A stretch of 64,000 nucleotides of DNA from Ascidia mentula (taxonomy: Eukaryota; Chordata; Ascidiacea; Phlebobranchia; Ascidiidae). The notes below the pieces were generated by a model. The model was given only the letters and a program-made list of their open reading frames with translations. It was not told where the DNA came from and searched no databases. The DNA is taken from the NCBI GenBank assembly GCA_947561715.1, contig OX387202.1, positions 868,001 to 932,000 of the forward strand, in the 5' to 3' direction. A program made the position numbers and the translations under genes. Of this stretch, positions 52,138 to 63,500 are shown piece by piece (the stretch's first letter is position 1; each line of letters opens with the position of its first letter).

Positions 52138-53339
52138 CTAAATAAACACAAATTACATTAAACGTTAACTGCTATTGGTAATTGATACCAGCTTTTGTTA
52201 CCAGAGGGATGTTAGTTGACAAAAAAAAATCGCCATTTAACAAACGTTTGAACGCGAGTTACTGTCTGGTTGGAGTAAGTTATTGTTGAATTTCGCATAG
52301 CCACCGGAGCCTTATTTGTTAATTTTCCATTCGATAGTAGGAGGTTATAAGATTGTTTTTGCAAAAGAACAGCCCGGGCCAAGGCTTGTGCGAGGTTTTA
52401 TCGACGTAATTATGCAGCGAACCACTCCTAGACCTTGTTAACAATAGGGGGGTATGCGTTTAGGTGTATTCGACTCGTACAGCGGAAGTTCCCTGTATTT
52501 TTAGACAAGTTTAATATTTTTGAAAAGCTTGACTTACGTGCTTTCATTTGGTTGTAAATTGAAAGTGGGATTATAACTATGGAAAAAGTTATTGAAGAAA
52601 AGTCGATATTTTTTCATGTTTTCAAAACATAAATTCATATTTCGGGAATTTTCCAATCGATTTTTTAAAATATTTTAATATCCTTTGAAAGAGTTACGCG
52701 CGTAGAATGCTTTGCGTTTAACTGGGCGAATCTCTCTTTCGCTACTTATGACATGATCTTTAACGTGTAAACTGTCAGACGACTTTGCTGACCAAACGGC
52801 CAAGCAAAGACTTCCACTTTGTGGTGACTATGCAAAGCTGAACCAATTGTGCTGTCAGGCCCCGTGTCACAATAATAATAAGATACGCAAAGAGGCCGAC
52901 ACAGTGGATGGTTAAGAATATGGATTAAAAACTAACGTTAATTTGTGGGAAATAAATCACAAAAACCTTGTACTGTCCAATGACACAAGCCAGAAATTGT
53001 TTTGTAAAATAAGCAGAACAGTGGGTATTATAAAGAGGGCCCTAAAAGTGAACTTTTTGAATTTAAACTAATATCGGGTCTTCTCATGCAAACGTTGAAA
53101 AATTAACTTCTTTAAATTGTTGCACCGAAGTTTTCAAAGCCACATCTTTTTGTTTAAAGTGCAGATAACTTGAGTTATTGTGTAACTTGAGGTCACAATT
53201 GTGACACCATGAAAATTTGGCCAATTTTTAGCGCCGTTATGCGGAATCAAATCAGAGTACTTTTGCAACATCTGTAGAACATAATTGAAGAAATTTGTGT
53301 GTCCGCAGGAATAGTAAAAGAAGCGTTCTCTAATAACTA

Positions 53340-55311
53340 TCAATAAATTAAATGAGCACCATACAAACCTGGTGATGAAGTTGGTGGCGGTTGTTGAGTG
53401 GTTGATGTGGTAAATGAGCCACCTGCTATGTTTAAGTTTAGATTATTCACTGTACAGCCAGAAAATGCAGCATCTGGATATGACAAATAAACAAGATTAT
53501 AAAAAAGCATTTCCATTTTATATGTGTTTTGACATACTTGCTTGTGATCCTTGTGGCCTAGCACCTACAATATCACACTGCTGTTGTTCATTCTGGCAAA
53601 AAAAAGTATGTATGGTTGAATCATAAAGCAATATATGCAAGTTCTTACTGTAAAGTGACAAAGGATAAATTATATCTTACTTGGTTTCGTTGTTTTTTAT
53701 ATTCTACAGGAAAGCTGGTGTCCTTTACTCCGCCGTTGACTAAGTCCAGTTTAACATCGATTAGTTGGTTACCATCGTGTGGGTCCAATTTTAAAACAAG
53801 CTGGTGTGTTGCTGTATTGTTTTCGTAAAAATCGCTTAACTTGAGTCGATTATTAACAAAGGTAACTCGACCAGTTTCATTTTCAAGTGTTAGTGTTGCT
53901 TCATTTTGATCCAGTCTAGAAAAACATTATGCAATGCTGTTGGTTTCTAACAATATTCAAGGAAAATTTTGTTAAATTAAATACAAGATATTTCTTATTC
54001 ACTTCTGTGCATTAACATGATGAAATATTGTGCTCTTCAGAAATATTGTGTTTGTTAGTAATGTGACAACCACAGGACGTTAACACCACTGTACAGATTC
54101 TTTGTTCTGTTCACCCATTTTTATTTACAATTTTGATTAATGGACTTTATGTGCCTGAATTAAATATCCCCTGTTGGATTCGTTCACTATTTATTGTAGT
54201 GCCATTTATGTCTATGGGGTAATACTTCACTAATACGTTGATTGATAAGTTTTAGGAGAATGACATACGTATAACAACTTTCCTTTATTACCTTGAGGTG
54301 AAACCAATTAACAAGTTTAGATGTTGAAGATTTTCCTGGTTAAATTCCAACTTGTCACAAATATATAATTTCCATACTCTTTCAATGCTGTCTAAACTTT
54401 CTTGTTTTGGAAATCCACCAAAAATCTGTTTGTCTTTCAACCAACCAAAGAAATTGGCAACTGATGCTCCAAACCTGAATGAATTACATTAGATAAAAAC
54501 TTCTTAACTACAGTATTTATTAATTGTAGGCTGCTTGATTGTAAGCTAGTGTACAAAAAAAATGAATACTAAATTTATGTAATGTAAGTCACACATAAAT
54601 GTTTAAGGCCAAGTTAGGAGCCTTACAATGATAATTGTAAATAAATCTGTCCTCCAAAGAAGTCAGATATGGTGATAACTGTGTGTGACAAAACATATCT
54701 GTACATTAGAGTAGGTTCAAAGTGAATTTCATGAAAAAACAGAGCTATAGACATAATGTTGGTGTAACATTAAAAAATGTATCTCTACTTCGATTGTAAG
54801 CCACACAAATGGTAGGTTAAAAGAGTTGACTTATCATCAAGTAAATACGGTAATACAAATATAATGGGGATACGTGGAATGTTTTTTCACATAACTATTG
54901 ACTATGTTACACTAACCATGAAAAGTGAGTTACTTTAAATGTAATCTTCCCCTCCCCATTGTGGGATAAAGTTTGATAATCTTCCCATGTTTCACCATCT
55001 TGACTTGTTTCAACCTTAAATTTGGGATTATGTCTAATTATACTTCCTAAAAAACACAACTTAGCCAAAGATATAAACAAACATTTGCTTGATTCTTCAC
55101 ACTCTAAGTTTCCAAACAACAATGAATTAATATTGAAAGCTACATAAATGTTTGCAGGTTTATAAAAACTCTTTACAACCTGGTATTGCTGTTCACTTAC
55201 CACAACAAGTTGTGGATCTTCACACACAAAACATGTTGGTAAAGTGATGGTGACTTCTTTGGTGAACTTTAACCCACTTGGTCCACAATACAACAATGGA
55301 GTAATTTCCCT
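53340..55311 (-). pseudogene. 5'-truncated ZU5-UPA gene fragment (NLR copy B)
   Basis: Six exons matching the 3' part of the NLR gene: 55311 to about 55195, 55046-54917, 54474-54292, 53915-53681, 53592-53538 and 53473-53340. The last five have exactly the copy-A lengths and keep the reading frame. The ZU5 start is cut at 55551, and NACHT and LRRs are missing, so no complete gene is present, but the remaining exons have no stop or frameshift. The ZU5-UPA boundary reads KVTHFSW, with Ser at the autoprocessing position. The intron between the first two exons also lacks stops in this copy. It could be expressed as a fragment if a new promoter and start exist. Confidence 0.65.
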
Positions 55312-55551
55312 CTGTGTAATAAAGTAAATGCAAGTTATTCAATTCAAATTTGTTTTCTAGTTATGGTGGACAAAAGCTCTTTAAAGCAATTAAGTTAAGG
55401 ATTTATTAAAATATAAAAATAATGCAAACAAAGGTAAACATAAAAAGAGAATAAAACTTCTGTCAAATAAACTGAAATAAAAAGTCAATTATGCTGATTT
55501 CTAATGAAAATTGTAACATGAACCACATACGCTAGACTTCTTATTTCCATA

Positions 55552-55605
55552 TGGTCGAAACGTCGATATAATAAAATTATTGCCAGAAGAGCCGTATTGC
55601 AGCTA
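55552..55605 (+). mobile_element. Retroelement-type tail truncating copy B
   Basis: ggtcgaaacgtcgatataat followed by aaaattattgccagaagagc shares the cgaaacgtc and gccagaag motifs with three other element ends in the window. It abuts the duplicated ZU5 exon directly. Confidence 0.5.
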
Positions 55606-56159
55606 CATCTTTTTTCTTTATTTCTGAAATAAAGTCCGATTTTTGTTACCAACACCGAAAAATTTTCGCACTAATAACTATAGTTTCCTACAAAGTATTG
55701 TAGGAAAATTGTAGTCATTCTGATTTCGGGTTTCAGATCGATGACGCGGTGGTCGCCGTTAACACCTGACGATTTTCTTCGCCTAAGCGTAATTTATGTT
55801 TGCAGTGCTTGGAACTTATAGGTTTCAAAAATTTCTGCAAATAAATCGTCCCGATTCATGAAAACTTCAAAAATATTTGATGCCCGAATGCTGATATTGC
55901 GCCGACTTTGATTTCAGTTGATTTTTAAATAAAAAAAAATGTTTGTTAAAACTTGTTAAAAAGCACTATTGTCATTCTGGCAGAATCCTAAATTAAATTT
56001 GTACCAAAAACGTTCCGCTTCAATGAGCAGCGTTTCACAACAAGGTTTAACTTCCACAACTGAGTTTCTACTGGGTGTATAACAGAAAATGTTACAAAAT
56101 TGAAAAATAATTCACTTGACAATTATTTCGCATAATTATTACATCATAAATCTATGTCT

Positions 56160-59100
56160 TTCATCAGAATGACCTCAAACACGGACCTTTATTACTATTT
56201 ATTTTTTTGCCGGTGACGTCACGTCCAATCAGGTGCGAAACCACTTTCCGCTCCCTAGAATTTTTTTTAAATCTCTGTATCTGTCAAGAATTGCGTGCTG
56301 AACAGCGTGAAAGTAATAAAAATCGGTAGAGATATCACGTATTCCATTAGAATGACCTCAAACATGGCCTTTTAACGTTTTGCGCTTTACCGGTGACGTC
56401 ACTTTCAATCAAGTGCCAAACCACTTTCAGCTTCCTAGAATTTTTTTATAATCTCAGTATTTGTCAAGAATTGCGTGCTGAACAGCGTGAAAGTAATAAA
56501 AATTGGTAGAGATATCACGTATTCCATCAGAATGACCTTCAAACAGGGCCTTTTTACGTTTTGCGCTTTACTGGTGACGTCACTTTCAATCAAGTGCGAA
56601 ACCACTTTCCGCTCCCTAGAATTTTTTTTAAATCTCAGTATTTGTCAAGAATTGCGTGCTGAACAGCGTGAAAGTAACAAAAATTGGTAGAGATATCACG
56701 TATTCCATCAGAATGACCTCAAACAGGGCCTTTTAACGTTTTGCGCTTTACTGGTGACGTCACTTTCAATCAAGTGCCAAACCACTTTCCGCTCCCTAGA
56801 ATTTTTTTTAAATCTCTGTATCTGTAAAGAATTGCGTGCTGAACAGCGTGAAAGTAATAAAAATTGGTAGAGATATCACGTATTCCATCAGAATGACCTC
56901 AAACAGGGCCTTTTAACGTTTTGCGCTTTACCGGTGACGTCACTTTCAATCAAGTGCCAAACCACTTTCCGCTCCCTAGAATTTTTTTTAAATCTCAGTA
57001 TTTGTCAAGAATTGCGTGCTGAACAGCGTGAAAGTAATAAAAATTGGCAGAGATATCACGTATTCCATCAGAATGACCTCAAACAGGGCCTTTTAACGTT
57101 TTGCGCTTTACTGGTGACGTCACTTTCAATCAAGTGCCAAACCACTTTCCGCTCCCTAGAATTTTTTTTAAATCTCAGTATTTGTCAAGAATTGCGTGCT
57201 GAACAGCGTGAAAGTAATAAAAATTGGCAGAGATATCACGTATTCCATCAGAATGACCTCAAACAGGGCCTTTTAACGTTTTGCGCTTTACTGGTGACGT
57301 CACTTTCAATCAAGTGCCAAACCACTTTCCGCTCCCTAGAATTTTTTTTAAATCTCAGTATCTGTCAAGAATTGCGTGCTGAACAGCGTGAAAGTAATAA
57401 AAATTGGTAGAGATATCACGTATTCCATCAGAATGACCTCAAACATGGCCTTTTAACGTTTTGCGCTTTACTGGTGACGTCACTTTCAATCAAGTGCCAA
57501 ACCACTTTCCGCTTTCTAGAATTTATTTTAAATCTCTGTATTTGTCAAGAATTGCGTGCTGAACAGCGTGAAAGTAATAAAAATTGGTAGAGATATCACG
57601 TATTCCATCAGAATGACCTCAAACAGGGCCTTTTAACGTTTTGCGCTTTACTGGTGACGTCACTTTCAATCAAGTGCCAAACCACTTTCCGCTTTCTAGA
57701 ATTTATTTTAAATCTCTGTATTTGTCAAGAATTGCGTGCTGAACAGCGTGAAAGTAATAAAAATTGGCAGAGATATCACGTATTCCATCAGAATGACCTC
57801 AAACAGGGCCTTTTAACGTTTTGCGCTTTACTGGTGACGTCACTTTCAATCAAGTGCGAAACCACTTTCCGCTTCCTAGAATTTTTTTTAAATCTCAGTA
57901 TTTGTCAAGAATTGCGTGCTGAACAGCGTGAAAGTAATAAAAATTGGCAGAGATATCACGTATTCCATCAGAATGACCTCAAACATGGCCTTTTAACGTT
58001 TTGCGCTTTACTGGTGACGTCACTTTCAATCAAGTGCCAAACCACTTTCCGCTCCCTAGAATTTTTTTTAAATCTCAGTATCTGTCAAGAATTGCGTGCT
58101 GAACAGCGTGAAAGTAATAAAAATTGGTAGAGATATCACGTATTCCATCAGAATGACCTCAAACAGGGCCTTTTAACGTTTTGCACTTTACTGGTGACGT
58201 CACTTTCAATCAAGTGCCAAACCACTTTCCGCTTTCTAGAATTTATTTTAAATCTCTGTATTTGTCAAGAATTGCGTGCTGAACAGCGTGAAAGTAATAA
58301 AAATTGGCAGAGATATCACGTATTCCATCAGAATGACCTCAAACAGGGCCTTTTAACGTTTTGCGCTTTACTGGTGACGTCACTTTCAATCAAGTGCCAA
58401 ACCACTTTCCGCTTTCTAGAATTTATTTTAAATCTCTGTATTTGTCAAGAATTGCGTGCTGAACAGCGTGAAAGTAATAAAAATTGGCAGAGATATCACG
58501 TATTCCATCAGAATGACCTCAAACATGGCCTTTTAACGTTTTGCGCTTTACCGGTGACGTCACTTTCAATCAAGTGCCAAACCACTTTCCGCTTCCTAGA
58601 ATTTTTTTTAAATCTCAGTATCTGTCAAGAATTGCGTGCTGAACAGCGTGAAAGTAATAAAAATTGGTAGAGATATCACGTATTCCATCAGAATGACCTC
58701 AAACAGGGCCTTTTTACGTTTTGCGCTTTACCGGTGACGTCACTTTCAATCAAGTGCGAAACCACTTTCCGCTCCCTAGAATTTTTTTTAAATCTCAGTA
58801 TCTGTCAAGAATTGCGTGCTGAACAGCGTGAAAGTAATAAAAATTGGTAGAGATATCACGTATTCCATCAGAATGACCTCAAACAGGGCCTTTTAACGTT
58901 TTGCACTTTACTGGTGACGTCACTTTCAATCAAGTGCCAAACCACTTTCCGCTTTCTAGAATTTATTTTAAATCTCTGTATTTGTCAAGAATTGCGTGCT
59001 GAACAGCGTGAAAGTAATAAAAATTGGCAGAGATATCACGTATTCCATCAGAATGACCTCAAACAGGGCCTTTTAACGTTTTGCGCTTTACTGGTGACGT

Positions 59101-59779
59101 CACTTTCAATCAAGTGCCAAACCACTTTCCGCTCCCTAGAATTTTTTTTAAATCTCAGTATCTGTCAAGAATTGCGTGCTGAACAGCGTGAAAGTAATAA
59201 AAATTGGTAGAGATATCACGTATTCCATCAGAATGACCTCAAACAGGGCCTTTTAACGTTTTGCGCTTTACTGGTGACGTCACTTTCAATCAAGTGCCAA
59301 ACCACTTTCCGCTTTCTAGAATTTATTTTAAATCTCTGTATTTGTCAAGAATTGCGTGCTGAACAGCGTGAAAGTAATAAAAATTGGTAGAGATATCACG
59401 TATTCCATCAGAATGACCTCAAACAGGGCCTTTTTACGTTTTGCGCTTTACCGGTGACGTCACTTTCAATCAAGTGCGAAACCACTTTCCGCTCCCTAGA
59501 ATTTTTTTTAAATCTCTGTATCTGTCAAGAATTGCGTGAAAGTAATAAAAATTGGTAGAGATATCACGTATTCCATCAGAATGACCTCAAACAGGGCCTT
59601 TTAACGTTTTTCGTCTTTGCCGGTGACGTCACTTTCAATCAAGTGCCAAACCACTTTCCGCTCCCTAGAATTTATTTTAAATCTCTGTATTTGTCAAGAA
59701 TTGCGTGCTGAACAGCGTGAAAGTAATAAAAATTGGTAGAGATATCACGTATTCCATCAGAATGACCTCAAACACGAGT
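56160..59779. repeat. 180-bp satellite array, 20 copies, each with a TGACGTCA site
   Basis: The unit starts gaatgacctcaaacagggcc and includes ggtgacgtcactttcaatca, ctagaatttttttt, gaattgcgtgctgaacagcg and gatatcacgtattccatca. Twenty consecutive units of 180 bp are present; the penultimate one has a 12-base deletion and the outer ones are diverged. 180 is a multiple of three, so a 60-residue periodic frame appears on the plus strand; I do not treat it as coding. Two sub-types, ctttctagaatttattt and ctccctagaattttttt, alternate in blocks. Each unit holds one perfect palindromic CRE (TGACGTCA). Confidence 0.95.
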
Positions 59780-60589
59780 CTGTTTACCGTTTTTTGTTTA
59801 ATGACACGAAAATCTTTGCAAATCCGAAGCTTCACAATTTGGAAGGTAAAAATCGGCTTCCCCTCACCATATGGTGGAACACTAATTAGACCTGCATGAC
59901 CATTTTATTGGCTGATAAGCATTTAAAAAATTTCCCGATTTTTTGAATGTGTAAAAATGACCATTAAGTTAACACAAGTATAATAAAAAAGAAGTTTGAA
60001 ATGAAATGAACAAAATTACACGATGTATATGAAAGTATGTAAAACACAAATTTATGCATGATATTAATGCATGCATGATTGGTAAAAGTTAATCACAATG
60101 TTTGATGTAAAAAATTTGAGAAAACTCCAATGACAGTTTTGATAGTGGCACAATAAAACAAGCATGCAGGTTTTTTTTTCTGGCAGTTTTAATTGATCAA
60201 CACAGACTTTTAAAAACTGCCAAATTTGTTATATTTGGATCAAAGATGGCATGAAAAACTTCTGTGCCATAGGTGGTCGCTTCTGGTGACAGGATAAAGC
60301 ATTGCTGTAGTTTTATGAATCTGAAAAAATAAATATACCCCAGCAGAAAACTACTCTTGAAATAAGGAAATATAACATTTCTGGCAATATTATTGTCAAT
60401 CACCCTTGTTCAGTATAATTGTACAATGCATACAAGGGCAAAAGCTAGAAATATTCTATAAATGCAGAGATAAGGTGGTAATATCAATGATGATTTTAAA
60501 ATTATTGAAAAATTTTTTTCCTTTATTTTTTAACAAGTTACCTTGGCACATTTTTTGTACGAACAATTACAAAACACAATGATACCATT
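59780..60589. other. Interval between satellite and protease ORF
   Basis: Includes a minus-strand AATAAA near 60522-60527 that would serve the ORF ending at 60590. The frame at 60323-60197 minus (FILSPEATTYGTEVF) follows a good acceptor and might be a downstream exon, but its phase does not match a donor seen at the end of the ORF. Confidence 0.4.
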
Positions 60590-63500
60590 TTAATGTTTAC
60601 TTAAATATGTGGCAATAAAACCTAAAGATAATGATGCCTTGTTATATGACAGTTTTTCTGTAAACATCACTAACAAAGTTATACCTTCTATATACAAAAC
60701 TTGTGATAAATACGTATCAACATTCAGCAAGTTACTCTCAAGTTTTTTCTGCAAACTACTTCCATAGACAACAAATTCAGGTTTTATAACTTTACCAACA
60801 AAAGATTCACGAAAAAGTTGATCCCCAACAAAGCACTGTCGCCACTGATGTTGACAAATGGAATAATTTAGAAATCGAATAAGGTTTTCAAAATCAAGAT
60901 TTCTTAGGTTCGTGTTGGTTAATGATAATAAAGAGTTGAACTCAATTAGTTTTTTTCTCTGGTCACTGAAAAACAAATGAACCCTGTAAAATTCTGGAAA
61001 TAGATTTGCTTCACAAACAGTTTGGCGCATTATTATGGATAATGTTTTGAGTATTTGTTGGTAAGTAAAATTTACATTATTACTTAACATCGCTGGGGTT
61101 GCACTATCAATTAACTTGCCATCAATATGCTGGGTTAACTTGACATCTTTTAAAATCAGTTTTTCACATGTTTTGACTGCATCCAAGTTGCAGTGGCGAC
61201 GCTTTCTGGGGATCACTTTAATTGGCATTTTAACAAATTCCTCTACAACACGGTAATAAAATATACATCCACCAGTATACAGAGCCTCATTCACTACTCC
61301 TAAAGGCACACACCTAACCACTTCATCATTAAATTCAAGCACCCATTCCTCATCAATTAACTTATAAGTAACATAATGTCCACAATTAACATTTGACCCA
61401 ACATGAACAATTACAGAAACCAACTTAAGCATAAATTTATGGGAAGGGGACTGAAAAGTCAAGGTTTTGTCTGGGATTACTTTCTTCATACATTTTTTAC
61501 CACCAATGTTTCTATTTAAAACTATGCAAACAACTTGAGACATCTTTTCAAATGTCATTTCAAAAGCCATTTTACCTTTAGAATTACAAGCTTGGCAAAG
61601 ACTGACTGAAGTAGTATTAAATTCAGTTTTACAATAACTACTAAGAAAACAACCATCCAACATATTTTCAAACATAGGCAAAGTGAGTGCTGATTGGTTT
61701 CTGACAAATCTTTCAATTTTACTGCAGGAGTGACATTTTTTTATTGTGACCAATTGAAATGTGACATCTAACCCACACTTCTGAAAAACAGTACCTAAGT
61801 CAAAAACAAAAATGAACTCATTGGGATCTTGTTGCGCATTCAAAACCCAGTGTAGGTGCTTGCATATATCTTTAATTAATTGAAGATACATGACCCTGTC
61901 TAATCTGCCACATGCAACTTCACTAATCATGAAAGCTAGTCTACCAGCAACACCACCTTTGCATTCCAAACTCATAGGGACTTCTTCGCAAAGACATCTA
62001 ATACCCTGTACAACAGAGTTTAACCAACAATTGTTATATTTATTTGTAAGTCCAATAAAAACAAATTCAAAACTCTTTAAACCACACCTGTAAATTGCTT
62101 CCTCACAACTATGTGAATTACACACTAAACTAAACACCATCCACATTCGAAACATCAAAGCATTAAAAGGTGAAATTTGCACTTTTAAGATCTTACATGC
62201 AATACAATCCACTGCGTAACAAACACACAGACCACAACTAGCATCATCACATTGTTTCACAATTGAACCATTTTCAAACATGACTGCATGGCCAGTAAAC
62301 ATTTGCAAAGTGGGAATTAGGTTATGCTTGATCAATGCTGTCAATTCTTCATCAAAGCTCAAGAATGAGTTGTATAATACCAGTTTATTACCAGATTTGT
62401 TAAACCACAAAACAACGAAGTGACTCTTAAACAAAACAGGAATGAAAACATTTTCACACATTGTTTTATCATCACAAAAAATACTAGCGAAAGCCTTAGG
62501 CGCATTCTTAAAACATTTACCACTTAACACTTCCATAGTCAAAGCAGTTGACAAACATGCAAATGTTTCAGGCGATACAGCATTACACAATGTAACTGTT
62601 CTGGCTATGTAAACATCAACTACCTTATCAGTTAGCCAACCTAAAGTGGAGTCCGAATGTGACTTAGCAGCATTTTCTGTCAAAGCGATGTAAGTTTTAT
62701 TACATGGTTTCAAACAGAGTGAACACAAATCCAACCATGACAATGACTGGTGACAATGCATAATCAAAGCAGTTTCAAATATTGAAGTTTTGTTTAACTG
62801 GTCGTGGGTCCATATTTTATCAGCTATGGGTTTACAAATCCGGTGAACTACTTCTTCAGGGGGGCAGAAAATATATGGTGAGGCAAAGGGAGAAGGTTTC
62901 ATGTTGTTATTGTACAAATGTTGAACTGTTTCATTTTTGTACTTAATTCGTTTTGAAGCAGTACTGGATGAATAATAGCTACTAGGATTGTTCTTACGTT
63001 TTTTAAACTTCGATTCAAAAACATGGGCCCCATTTCGTTGTAAATTTGAGATATTCGAACTACAAGATTTGTCCCGAAATGTTTTAAATTGCATAAATGT
63101 ATCACAGAATATCTTAATCAAAATCTTTAGAGAATTGTAATATTTAACAACAAAGTCATCAATTTTTGACATTCGCTTGCCATCTAAAATGTTAGTCTTT
63201 AAATCACGAAAATGTTCTTCTATTATACCTTGAGTGTGATTGTCGCGCATTATTGTTTGGTGATCCTTATTTTTTAATGCATTACAATGGACTTTCTGTG
63301 GATGATACATTTGTGCTTGTGCATTACTCGTTGTGTCACCGTTAACATGTCGGGACAAATCTCCCAGCATTAATTTGGAAGTTGAACATATTCTTGAAAC
63401 AATTACCTCCAAAACTTTTGTACAAAAATCAGGGTTGTGATAAATGTTCTTTGAAATTTCTGGGTCAATATGTTGCTTATAAATATCAGAGATAAAAAAA

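Larger units (their letters stand above)
49043..55551. repeat. Segmental duplication, copy B (6.5 kb)
   Basis: Collinear with 19117-25621, same orientation, about 30 kb away. It starts next to the right arm of the inverted repeat and stops exactly where a retroelement-type tail begins (55552). It contains roughly 560 bp at 50700-51262 not present in copy A. Confidence 0.92.

Noticed and set aside
53134..53343. Conserved minus ORF downstream of the copy-B last exon (also in copy A)
   Set aside because: Shared only because of the duplication; no acceptor or domain to support an exon.
56475..59210. Repeated 158-codon plus-strand ORFs (MTSLSIKC...)
   Set aside because: The 180-bp satellite is a multiple of three, so an open frame repeats automatically; no independent coding evidence.
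42361..59779. CRISPR arrays in the tandem repeats
   Set aside because: Units are contiguous with no unique spacers, and the genome is eukaryotic.
60197..60323. A downstream exon of the protease ORF
   Set aside because: Acceptor is good, but the phase does not fit the only donor-like site at the ORF end.
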